Origin: Vitis vinifera
Lineage: Eukaryota; Streptophyta; Magnoliopsida; Vitales; Vitaceae
Reading direction: 5' to 3'
Assembly (NCBI RefSeq): GCF_030704535.1
Contig: NC_081809.1
Coordinates: forward strand, 1,410,501 to 1,474,500
Length of the DNA stretch: 64,000 nucleotides
Shown here: piece by piece, positions 26,211 to 35,258 of the stretch
Position numbering within the stretch: the stretch's first letter is position 1
How the letters are laid out: every line of letters starts with the position of its first letter
Program-made: the position numbers and the translations under genes
The notes under the pieces: model-generated
Told to the model about the DNA's origin: nothing
The model's input: only the letters and a program-made list of their open reading frames with translations
Database searches by the model: none

Positions 26211-27903
26211 AATGCAACCTAACTGAGAAGAAGGAAATATAGCTCTAGTCTATATTGAAGAGCATAACTTCAAGGTTGTCCATGCTGAGTTGTGGTTTTT
26301 GTGTGCTGGATCACCTACCTCGGAACCGGAAGCATTAGGGGTAATCAATCTTTTGTACATTAAATACATCTGGGATTAAGTTATTAACTACACCAGGTTT
26401 AGTAGCGTGTGTTTTTTTTATAGGTGGTGTTGGTTCTTACAGCTGCCTCCTTGGCAACTAGCCTGGACAAATGGTGTTAGATGTAGGTTTTTTCTGTAAC
26501 TTGGGACTGAGTTGTGACTGTTGAATAAGTTTTTCATCCACTGCCTTGGAAATAATATATACAAATCTTTTTTTCTTCTATGGTTGTTGGAAGTGTTTAG
26601 AAACAAATTGTTGATGTTCTCCAGAGTCTTGTGGGCATAAAGATGATGATAGCCACAAATGAATGTTAGGTGGTTTATAGAATATGATCCAAAATTCAAT
26701 GACTTAAAAAATATTTAAAACAAGCTTCTTATAAAAAAAAACCTAATGCAATTATAATATTCTATTAAAAATTTAAGAATAAAAAGTTTTTAGAAAAAGA
26801 AAAAGAAGATAAAAGGAGATAGACATATGTAAAGCATTCTTGGCTCTTAACAGGCCAAGTGCTATAGCTGCCATAAAATTGGTACAAAATCTCAAAACCC
26901 GGCTTTTGGTCATTTGTGAGTCTGAAATATTACTGACTTTACTAATGGATGGGAAGAAAACAGTTGGGTTTATTACAATCTTATTTGTGAGTCTACAGTA
27001 AAATTAGAGTGTGTTGGATGGGATTCTAGAAATTTTTAAAATTTTTTTAACACTTAAATAATAATAATTTTTAAATATTATAAATACTTTTTAGAATGGT
27101 TATCAAACGGATTTTTATTTTTTATTTTTTTTAATTATCAATTTTCGTCTCAAATTGTGGTTTTAATACAAAAATAAAAAATAAAAAAATTGATATGATT
27201 AAAACTATTTTTTAATAAATTTTCAATGTATTTATTTGGTTTGAGTTTAATTTTTTTGAAGTGAAATGCTGGTCAACAAATCTTGAAAAACCGATTTGGA
27301 ATTTGGAAAAGTCTAGAACTGAGAGGTCGCGGAAAAGTACAAAAGCAGTTTCCACTATGACATGACTGCTCGGTGCTCAGTGCTGAGACGCACTCATTAC
27401 TCACACCCACTGTATTTAGCCCATAAGGTTAACGACGCAAGAATTAGGTGGGCCTGCTTTGTCACCCATCAGCTGCTCCCTCATCTACAGCCTCCCAGCT
27501 AAAGAACAAAGTTTCATTCACATGTTTTTTTTTTAACAAATACTTTTTTGTTGTTTAAAGCTTTCAAGAATGATTTAGCATACTTATATTCTCTTATTTC
27601 TAAGGCAATATAATTAAGTCAATAAAGGATGAACTTCCTGGTTGAATCTGCTGTTTTCAGGCTTTATATCCCATTCCGAGTTGGTACAAAAAGCTGATGA
27701 AATCGAAAATTTTTGTTCTTTTGAACATTGATTTAAGAAACCCTTTTCTTTTTTTTTCTTTTTAATCATTATATTTCCATCCTTACATCAAACAATGATG
27801 TTGAATAATAATGGTTCTTATCCGAGAATTTAGTCTTTTATTAGAAGTGAGGAAGCAGTCATCACAACCCATTCATGGAGTCTTACCAAGGAAGGACTCC
27901 AGC
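26211..27903. other. Intergenic: 3' UTR of the membrane-protein gene, AT-rich spacer, 3' flank of the first inhibitor gene
   Basis: The probable 3' UTR runs to about 26.7 kb. About 27.0-27.12 kb is a degenerate MITE-like fragment. From about 27.6 kb onward the sequence matches the 3' flank of the inhibitor gene ending at 31,068 (for example ctggttgaatctgctgtttt at both places). It therefore belongs to the duplicated unit. Confidence 0.6.
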
Positions 27904-28413
27904 TCACAACAAGAGCCTGATAATGGCAGAAGCCACACGAGAGAGGTCACTAACACTCCTATTGAAAGAAGTAATGGGGGAAGCCCCACTGAAGGCTCTC
28001 TCGCAGGAGTCGGCCTCGTTAGCAGCATCATTGGCACCTTGTTCTGCAAATTTGGGATTACCTGTCTTGAGAGCTTCCATGGCTGATGGAATATCAGCCT
28101 TCAAAACTGCATTATCATACAACTCTGCACAACGCCTCAAAGTGGCCTTCGTTTTTGGGTGTGGTGCTGTACCTAACAATTCACTGATTCTGTGGAGGGT
28201 GGCGATTGATTTGGCCTTGATCATATCCACCATCACCATGGCCAAGCCTGCGACGTCTGCGTGAGAGCTTCGTGGGTCTGAGCGCAGAGTCTGCACACAC
28301 AGATCATAGTTGGGTGTCTGCCTGCATGTTTGCTTTACCAAATCTGCGCTGGAGAATTGGATTTGTGTCAGAGAAAGACCCACAACGCAGAGAAGAAACA
28401 CGGATGATCTCAT
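27904..28413 (-). CDS. Invertase/pectinesterase inhibitor (PMEI/CIF superfamily), array copy 1
   Basis: Intronless, 169 aa. Residues 1-23 form a signal peptide ending SSA, so the product is secreted to the wall or vacuole. Four cysteines stand in the family pattern (C30-C39 in the N-terminal hairpin, C95-C137 in the helical bundle). It carries SDPRS (45-49), and the NPKFAEQG segment (119-126) contains the PKF tripeptide through which tobacco CIF contacts the invertase active site. That makes invertase inhibition the better guess over pectin methylesterase inhibition. It is the first of four same-strand copies and closest in sequence to the copy at 31,068-31,577, with which it also shares flanks. 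No damage is visible. Confidence 0.9.
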   Translation of the reverse strand: MRSSVFLLCVVGLSLTQIQFSSADLVKQTCRQTPNYDLCVQTLRSDPRSSHADVAGLAMVMVDMIKAKSIATLHRISELLGTAPHPKTKATLRRCAELYDNAVLKADIPSAMEALKTGNPKFAEQGANDAANEADSCERAFSGASPITSFNRSVSDLSRVASAIIRLLL

Positions 28414-29521
28414 TCTTGAAAAAGATTCTGGAGGAGATTAGAACCAGATGGTTTTGAAGATCGTGATTGGATTGATCCACAGCCTTGGGCGGTTTTTATA
28501 GTGAGTTTGGCCACCCGCTTTAGAATTAATGCACCATGGGTAATTATGATGATTTTTGGCCTTTAGCTGCTGTATTTTTATTTTAAGGAAAATTACTCTT
28601 TGAGTTAAGTGAATTACACTTACACCCATTTGTTGATGGACCAGAATGGAACATAATCACCCTCTTTTTAACCGTTGACGGCCGCTACTTATTGCTACAT
28701 GGTTAGTGACGTACTCATTCAAATTCTTTTCTTTTTTCTTTTTTAAGATAAAAACCCAAAAATGTCTTTTATCACTTGATAAAAATCCCAAGTGTCTTCA
28801 TGGGAAGAAATCTATTACTAAAATTAACCAGACCCAAAAACATCTCCATCGAGACTTTCTTCTCCTATTCAACAAAACATTGCAATTTTTTTTTTTATAT
28901 TTTTTTATGTGATGGGATCTAATTCAAGCTATATTTGACTAAAGAGTACTAATTATTTATCTTGTATAGTTTCAAACTCGTGAAGCCATTTTGAACCCAA
29001 AGCTAATAATATTTAATTGATTTGGTGTGAGTCGTTTCAAATGAAATTAATTTGATTTTGATCTTGATATAAGAGTTTGTTTGGTCATGTAAAAAATGTT
29101 TTTTTGTTTGATACTATAATTCTATAGGACATAACAAAGATGTTGTTATTATACTAGAGATGTTTATGATATCTTATATCAGATATAAAAAAAAGTTTTT
29201 AGCGTTATATAAGTACAAACTCTTTCTAATTTTATAAATAACTTTATGTAGTTGAGAACGGATCATTACGAAAACATAAAGGGTTTGTGAAAAACTTTGT
29301 AGAGAAGAAAAGAAAGTTTGGAAAAGATTGAATAATTTGTCATTACATTTGCATTGTTTTTTATTTAATAACCCCATTTTCTTTTATATTTCCATCTGTA
29401 TATCAAACAAAGATGATGAATAATACTGTAACAATAATGGCTCTTATTTAGAGAATCCGCCGTTTTTATTCAAATTGTGGAAGCAGTCATCTAGAACCCA
29501 TTCATGGGGTCTGACCATGGA
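28414..29521. other. Spacer between inhibitor copies 1 and 2
   Basis: The first 90 bases or so hold the promoter of copy 1. The rest is AT-rich, with no gene. The last 110 bases are the 3' flank of copy 2 and resemble the flanks of copies 1 and 3 (ggaagcagtcatct, cccattcatgg). Confidence 0.6.
28493..28500 (-). promoter_or_regulatory. TATA box of inhibitor copy 1
   Basis: TATAAAAA on the minus strand lies about 80 bp upstream of the start codon. The flanking sequence (tggccacccgcttt, aattaatgca) is shared with the copy starting at 31,577. Confidence 0.65.
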
Positions 29522-30067
29522 TCACGACAAGAGCCCGATAATGGCAGAAGCCACACGAGAGAGGTCACTGACACTCCTATTGAAAGAGGTAATGGGGGAA
29601 GCCCCGCCAAAGGCTCTCTCGCAGGAGTCGGCCTCGTTAGCAGCATCATTAACTCCTTGTTCTGCAAATTTGGGATTACCCTTCTTGAGAGCTTCTATGG
29701 CTGATGGAATATCAGCCTTCAGAACTGCATTATCATACAACTCCCCACAATGGCTCAAGGCCGCCTTCGTTTTCGGGTCTGGGGTCGTGCCCAATAATCC
29801 ATTGATTCTATCGAGGGTGGCGGTCGCTTTGGCCTTGATTGCATCCACCGTCACCAGGGCCAAGCCTGTGACGTCAGCCGTAGAGCTTCGTGGGTCTGCG
29901 CGGAGAGTCTTCACACAGAGATCGTAGTTGGGTGTCTGCTTGCACGTTTGGTCCACCAAATCTGCTCTGGAGAATTGGATTTGTGTCAGAGAAAGACTCA
30001 CGACACAGAGAAGAAACACAGACGATCTCATTCTTAAAGAAGATTCAGGAGGAGATGAGATGGACAT
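29522..30067 (-). CDS. Invertase/pectinesterase inhibitor, array copy 2
   Basis: Same family and layout as its neighbours. The open frame is 181 codons from 30,067, but the internal ATG at 30,031 starts MRSSVFLL exactly like copies 1 and 3 and puts the signal peptide at the N terminus. I prefer that start (169 aa). The four family cysteines, the ADPRS segment and the NPKFAEQG segment with the PKF motif are all present. It differs from copies 1 and 3 in the middle (TVDAIKAKATATLDRINGLL) and lacks their closely matched 3' flank, so it is the older branch of the three. Confidence 0.9.
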   Translation of the reverse strand: MSISSPPESSLRMRSSVFLLCVVSLSLTQIQFSRADLVDQTCKQTPNYDLCVKTLRADPRSSTADVTGLALVTVDAIKAKATATLDRINGLLGTTPDPKTKAALSHCGELYDNAVLKADIPSAIEALKKGNPKFAEQGVNDAANEADSCERAFGGASPITSFNRSVSDLSRVASAIIGLLS

Positions 30068-31067
30068 GGTGATTGGATTGATAACATTTGCCGGATTTTA
30101 TAGTGTGTCTGGCCACTGGCTATAACCATTTTTGGCGAAAATTATGCGTACATGACTTTTGAGTTACTTGCTATTGATAGCTGATTGGCATATGATTAAT
30201 GATGGAAACTTTTATTTTGTTTGATTAACCCAAAAATTGATGTCCTTCAATGACTGGTTATTTCAAAGTAAAATCCACTCATTAAGAAATCATAGATTGA
30301 TTTCATTCCTTTTCTATTTTGAATTAAAATCTGTAATTCCCTCTTACGTCTGATACGGCTGATGACAATTCCCTATATCAACCCTAAAAGTTAGATAAGA
30401 AAGATGTTAGAAACATTCAAGTAGTTTGTATTGTTGAGAGTCCACAAAATCAAATCTCGTTAATTTAGTGTCATTAATGGGTCAACCATAATTTCATTTT
30501 GGACCTTTATTTTGTTTCAAATATGTGTGAGATGTTTGTCAAGTACACTTCTTAGTTCTTACAGTGTGAAATAATGTCATGATGTTAGCTCATATGAGTT
30601 CCTTCCGCCTCTTGACTCGATTTTTCAGTTCAATGAATTCGGGCCTCCTTGTTAAACGGAAATGGGTGAAAACCCTAAGATATATAGAGATCCAAAGTCC
30701 TAATCTGTTCTCTCAAACTAGCAAGTTCCATTTATTGATCAAGTATTCCACTCAATTTTAAGATAATATAACTAAGTCAGTGATGGGTGAGCTATATCCC
30801 TGGTTGAATCTGCTGTTTTCAAGTTTGAACGAAGTTTTTCAGCCCATTTGAGTTGGTACAAAATGTTGATAAAATCGAGAAATTTTGTTCTTTTGAACAT
30901 TGATTTAACAACCCATTCTCCTTTTTAATCTTTTAATCATTATATTTCCCTGTACATCAAATGATGAAAAACAGTGGTTCTTATTTGAGAATCTGCTCTT
31001 TTATTAAAGGTGAGGAAGCAGTCATCTACAGCCCATTCATGGAGTCTTACCAAGGAAGGACTCCAGC
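30068..31067. other. Spacer between inhibitor copies 2 and 3
   Basis: AT-rich, with no gene. From about 30,773 to 31,067 it matches 27,615-27,903 (agttggtacaaaa, ttttgttcttttgaacattg), so the 3' flank was duplicated together with copies 1 and 3. Confidence 0.65.
30095..30102 (-). promoter_or_regulatory. TATA box of inhibitor copy 2
   Basis: TATAAAAT on the minus strand lies about 64 bp upstream of the preferred start codon at 30,031 and 28 bp upstream of the ATG at 30,067. The short distance to 30,067 supports the downstream start, because a transcript starting about 30 bp after the TATA box would begin at or past 30,067. Confidence 0.6.
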
Positions 31068-31577
31068 TCACAACAAGAGCCTGATAATGGCAGAAGCCAC
31101 ACGACAGAGGTCACTGACATACCTATTGAAAGAGGTAATGGGGGATGCCCCACTGAAGGTTCTCTCGCAGGAGTCGGCCTCGTTAGCAGCATCATTAGTA
31201 CCTTCTTCTGCAAATTTGGGAACACCAGTCTTGAGAGCTTGCATCGCTGATGGAAGATCAGCCTTCAAAACTGCATTATCATACAACTCTACACAACGCC
31301 TCAAGGCAGCCTTCGTTTTTGGGTATCGGGTTGTGCCCAGCAATTCGCTGATTCTGTGGAGGGTGGCGATTGTTTTGGCCTTGATCACGTCCACCATCAC
31401 CATGGCCAAACCTGCGACGTCTGCGTGAGAGCTTCGTGGGTCTGAGAGCAGAGTCTTCACACAGAGATCGTAGTTGGGTGTATGCTTGCATGTTTGCTTT
31501 ACCAAATCTGAAGTGGAGAATTCGATTTGGGTCAGAGAAAGACCCATTACACACAGGAGAAACACAGATGATCTCAT
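31068..31577 (-). CDS. Invertase/pectinesterase inhibitor, array copy 3
   Basis: Intronless, 169 aa, with signal peptide MRSSVFLLCVMGLSLTQ and the four family cysteines in the same positions as copy 1. The segment VPKFAEEG keeps the PKF motif. Coding sequence, promoter (tttttata, ccacccgctttt, aattaatgca) and 3' flank all closely match copy 1, so the two are the most recent duplicates in the array. No lesion is seen. The product is presumed to be secreted and to inhibit acid invertase; pectin methylesterase as target cannot be excluded from sequence alone. Confidence 0.9.
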   Translation of the reverse strand: MRSSVFLLCVMGLSLTQIEFSTSDLVKQTCKHTPNYDLCVKTLLSDPRSSHADVAGLAMVMVDVIKAKTIATLHRISELLGTTRYPKTKAALRRCVELYDNAVLKADLPSAMQALKTGVPKFAEEGTNDAANEADSCERTFSGASPITSFNRYVSDLCRVASAIIRLLL

Positions 31578-32365
31578 TCTTGAAGAAGGTTTCAGGAGGA
31601 GATCAGAGGTAGATGATGTGAAGATCGTGATCGATTGGATTGACCCACAGCCTTTGCGGTTTTTATAGTGGATTTGGCCACCCGCTTTTGAATTAATGCA
31701 TCATTGGTAATAATAATTTTTGTTGCTGTATTTATATTTTAAGAAAAATTACACCAACAATCTTGAGGTAAATGATTTACACTTAGACCCTTTGGTTGAT
31801 GAACCCAAGTGTAACATAAGCCCCTCCTTTTACATGTGATTGAGAGAGAGAGACCTTATTAGTAGGAGTGGCCAAGCCAGGTGCCTAGCATTTCTAAAAG
31901 TTAAAATCTTAGACTGATTGATTACCTCTTTATGTCTAATCGATACTGGATGATAAAGAGAAAGTTTAAAGGTAGATAATGATTGATGCCCTTTTTAGGC
32001 CTTATCAAGATTGAATGATAAAGAGGAAGTTTGAAGATAAATACAAATTTTATAAATCCAATCAAATTGCCTTATTTCTTGTTCAAATACGAATGGATAG
32101 TCAAGGTTTATGGAGATGGTTTAGGACATGATTTTTATTGATTACTCTAATTTCTGTTAAGCTTGTGTGCCACATGCTACATCCTTAATCTAACATTAGA
32201 TTAAAAAATCAGAAGTGTTTGCATGGAAAGAAAGCGATTGCTGAGATCATCCAAACCCAAAGATGTCTAAATCGACCCTTCTTCACCTATTCAACAAAAC
32301 ATTGCAATTCTTTTAAGTGATGAGATCCAATTCATTGAAGAAGAAGAGGCAACCGAGCTTATAAG
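31578..32365. other. Spacer between inhibitor copies 3 and 4
   Basis: Holds the promoter of copy 3 and AT-rich DNA. A short local repeat stands out: gataaagagaaagttt near 31,952 and gataaagaggaagtttgaa near 32,014. No gene is seen. Confidence 0.55.
31660..31667 (-). promoter_or_regulatory. TATA box of inhibitor copy 3
   Basis: TATAAAAA on the minus strand, about 83 bp upstream of the start codon, in the same context as copy 1. Confidence 0.65.
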
Positions 32366-32899
32366 TTATAACAACATCCTGACAATGGAGGCAGCCACAA
32401 GAGAAACATGGTGGACCAGTTTGTTCATATTAGTTATGGGCGAAGTCTCAAAATTCTCTTCACATACCCTGGCCTCTAATGAAGCGTCTGTTGCACCTTG
32501 CTCTGCAAACTTGTAATCACCTTTCTCCAAAGCTTCCATGGCTTCCGGGACGTCACCCTTCAGCACTGCGTTATACTTATCAATACAATCAAGCAAGGCG
32601 CCGCGTGTATGCGGGTCTGTGCCGCCCTTCTTCAGCAGCTCATTGATGCGGCTCAGGATGCTGACCGTGTCCCTCTTTATCACATCCACCATAATAATGG
32701 CGAGGCCTCTCACATCAGCTCCGGCACTGCGAGGGTCTGAGAGGAGAGTCTTGAGGCAGAGAGCATGATAAGGGGTCTGCTTGCAGATTTTGTCTACGAA
32801 GGGGGTGTTCTTGTGAGCCAAGACGGAGCAGTGGGTGAATGAGAGAAGAAGGGTATAAAGAAGAAAGATGAATATTGGTAGAGAGATGGAAGTCTTCAT
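32366..32899 (-). CDS. Invertase/pectinesterase inhibitor, array copy 4 (diverged)
   Basis: Intronless, 177 aa. The signal peptide is long and hydrophobic (about residues 1-29, LPIFIFLLYTLLLSF). Family cysteines are C39-C48 and C105-C146, with SDPRS following the first hairpin. The PKF motif of copies 1-3 is changed to YKF (DYKFAEQG), and the central loop has a GG insertion. It is clearly paralogous but older than the other three. Target specificity may differ. The TATA box lies at 32,934-32,941 (minus). Confidence 0.9.
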   Translation of the reverse strand: MKTSISLPIFIFLLYTLLLSFTHCSVLAHKNTPFVDKICKQTPYHALCLKTLLSDPRSAGADVRGLAIIMVDVIKRDTVSILSRINELLKKGGTDPHTRGALLDCIDKYNAVLKGDVPEAMEALEKGDYKFAEQGATDASLEARVCEENFETSPITNMNKLVHHVSLVAASIVRMLL

Positions 32900-32933
32900 C
32901 TTTGGCTGAGTGATGAAGGAGAATTGGTAGAAG

Positions 32934-32941
32934 CTTTTATA
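32934..32941 (-). promoter_or_regulatory. TATA box of inhibitor copy 4
   Basis: TATAAAAG on the minus strand, about 35 bp upstream of the start codon. The leader would be very short. Confidence 0.55.
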
Positions 32942-33321
32942 GCGAGTGTTAATGATGAGCTGAGTTGTTGGTCACATACTCAAAGACGCTGCATTTTTTG
33001 CCCATAACGACAGAAGGGACAGTGGGGCTGCTTGTACGCCATTCAGGTGTTATCGTCTAGAACCTCCTGGCCAAAGGAAAAAGTCTATATAATTTAGTTC
33101 CTAGTTGGATTAACACGACTTGAGATGATCCATACCTAATAGGGAAAAGCTTACTTTGATGGCTGGGTTTCTTGATCTGAATAAAGTCCTCAAGGCCCTT
33201 TGGGTTGATGACGATTTAAAAAAATTTCTTTTGGGGTCTTCAGTAAAGATAGAAGTAGGCAAGCATCATAGCTTCAATGATGTCTCATTCAAAGTTCAAC
33301 GGACGACTCTTAACTCACAAG

Positions 33322-33760
33322 TCACAACAACCACCTAATAATGGCAGAAACCACACGAGAGAGATCGCTTGACATTTCTGTGGGAAGGAGTGATGGAAGG
33401 TTCAATATAAACATGTCGATTTAAGAACATAAAAATAAAATAATTCATGTAAATACACACGGGCAAGCATCAATGAAATTAAGTATGGTGGAATGGTCTA
33501 GTTTCCTCATTGTAAGGTAGATCACTTGATGCACATTATACATGTTGCATGCACCAAGCCCTAAGATTTGGTAGAGAAGTCTTAGGCTAATGGTGCATTA
33601 TAATAGTCTATTACTTATAAAAAAAAATCCACATGGATTGGGGTGCTATTCGGACCCATAGTTGTGGGCTAAGATGGAGCAATAGGTCAATTGGAGAAGA
33701 AGAGTAAGAAGAAGAATGGATCTCTTAATCTTTGTAGATAGAGGTGGAGTCGGTTGAGCT
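33322..33760 (-). pseudogene. Decayed inhibitor pseudogene (fifth array member)
   Basis: Two pieces of an inhibitor gene remain in the correct order on the minus strand. The 3' piece, ending at a TGA at 33,322-33,324, encodes SSDLSRVVSAIIRWLL, matching the C terminus of copies 1-3. The 5' piece, at about 33,650-33,760, matches the signal-peptide region and leader of copy 4 (gctaagatggagcaatag, gagaagaagagtaagaagaa), but the start codon is lost. It is followed upstream by a TATATAAAG box near 33,761-33,769. The 250 bp between them do not match the family, so the middle was replaced or eroded. Confidence 0.75.
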
Positions 33761-34020
33761 TTATATATCATACAAGCCTACACTTATGCTAAAGCCCCAT
33801 GCCATAGTCCACCCCTACCACTTTTATATTCACCTTACTCTTGTGGATAGTCTTTTTAAAACTTGCATGTATACTTCAAGTAAGGTGTTGAGTCTGTTGA
33901 CACAATCTTTTGTAAACTAAGCCTACCATATCATGTATCTTTTGGAATTTATCATATAGTCGCTTTAAAAGCAATGACTCTTACTGTTTGTCTATTATTT
34001 CCTTGTCTCCTGTGAGCATG

Positions 34021-34360
34021 GATTGAAAAATCGGAAAATGTCGCCGATATTTCGGAGAAATATCGGTTATCGGGCGGCATCGAAACGATAATCGGCACCG
34101 ATTATCGATTGACGGAAAAATCGGCCAAAAATCGGCAAAATCGCCGATATATCGGCGAAATATCGGTGGAGGACCGAAAAATCGGCGAAACATCGGCGAG
34201 TGGAGCCACGCGCGGCGAAGACGGCAGAGGACAGCAAAAAATCGGCGATTAATCGGTAAAATCGGCGATAAATCGCCGATTTTTTCAAAAAATCGGCGAT
34301 TTTTTGCCGATAAAATCGCGATAAATCGGCGATTTTTTGAAAAAATCGGCGATTTTTTTG
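34021..34360. repeat. Subterminal repeat array of the hAT element (atcggcgat)
   Basis: More than a dozen copies of aatcggcgat or its complement atcgccgat are packed in 340 bp, many in inverted pairs joined by ttttttgaaaaaa-type linkers. hAT transposases are known to bind short subterminal repeats, so these are the likely binding sites. The strand can fold into several hairpins. The frames that cross this array on the minus strand are by-products of the repeat. Confidence 0.8.
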
Positions 34361-34629
34361 AAGATTCCCTGCTTTTGATCTGACGGCCAATTTTGAATTT
34401 TTGAGGATCTGATGGCCCAGATTTCACCCGTGTATGTAAAGGCCTCCAACGGTCAGATTTGTGATCCAATGGTGGAAAATCAATCTTGACTTTATCCAAG
34501 GGCTATGGAGTGTTTCCAACGGTTATATGAAGATCTAATGGTGAAATTTGAACCAAATTTTGATCCAACGGTTAAAATTAATTTATAACGGCTAGTTTGA
34601 CCATCCAACGGCTAGTTTGACCAAAAAAA

Positions 34630-34645
34630 TTCCTATAAATACCCA
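34630..34645 (+). promoter_or_regulatory. Transposase promoter: CCTATAAATACCC box with CCAACGG repeats upstream
   Basis: A canonical TATAAATA lies about 110 bp before a 5' UTR intron donor (ttaag|gtatgt at 34,755). Upstream, between about 34,440 and 34,620, the motif ccaacgg(t/c) or near variants recurs about seven times. CNGTTR-like cores of this kind (complement of the repeats) are MYB-type binding sites. Confidence 0.55.
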
Positions 34646-34862
34646 CATTCCATTTCATTTCATACATCAAAATTCTTATATGATCTAGCAAAAATTTTTT
34701 ATTTTGAAAATTTGGTGGTGAAGGGGATTAACTCCAAGTCAAAGGCTAATTAAGGTATGTCTTACCTTTTATAAAATTTATTTTATTATGCATAATTAAA
34801 TTTTATTTGTTATATATAGTTTAATTGATATTTTCTAATTCATATGGAAATGTAATTGTAAT

Positions 34863-35200
34863 GTTTATCTATTTCATATATGCATAATTCAATTTTAATT
34901 TTTATTAGTAATGATTCTTATCAATTTCATGAATATGCAAATTTAATTTATTTTAATTTAATTTAATTCTTATCAAAATTTTATTGTAATGTTTATCTAT
35001 TTCATATATGCATAATTCATTTTTAATTTTAATTTTTATTAGTAGTGATTCTTATCAATTTCATGAATATGCAAATTTAATTTATTTTAATTCTTATCAA
35101 AATTTTATTGTAATGTTTATCTATTTCATATATGCATAATTCAATTTTAATTTCAATTTTTATTAGTTCTTATCAATTTCATGCATATTAAATTTCTTAC
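34863..35200 (+). repeat. Three-copy 124-128-bp minisatellite in the transposase 5' UTR intron
   Basis: Copies begin with gtttatctatttcatatatg at 34,863, 34,991 and 35,115; the third is truncated. They lie wholly in the inferred 5' UTR intron (34,755-35,255), whose acceptor is three bases before the ATG. Confidence 0.8.
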
Positions 35201-35258
35201 ATGTTTTATCTTTAATAATTTTAAATTTGATATTAGTTTCATAATTCAATTTTAGAAA

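Noticed and set aside
29174-29377. Possible small gene between inhibitor copies 1 and 2
   Set aside because: Short Phe/Leu/Lys-rich frame in AT-rich DNA with no promoter or homologue that I recognise.
27875-29927. Plus-strand frames of 91-150 codons over inhibitor copies 1 and 2
   Set aside because: They mirror the real minus-strand genes. Only the minus-strand reading has a signal peptide, spaced cysteines and family motifs.
33981-34499. 172-codon and 107-codon minus-strand frames with repeated RRFF and IADF motifs
   Set aside because: They are translations of the atcggcgat subterminal array of the hAT element. The apparent protein repeat is the DNA repeat.
34863-35200. CRISPR-like regular repeats
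   Set aside because: The units are 124-128 bp head-to-tail copies without spacers, in plant intron DNA: a minisatellite.
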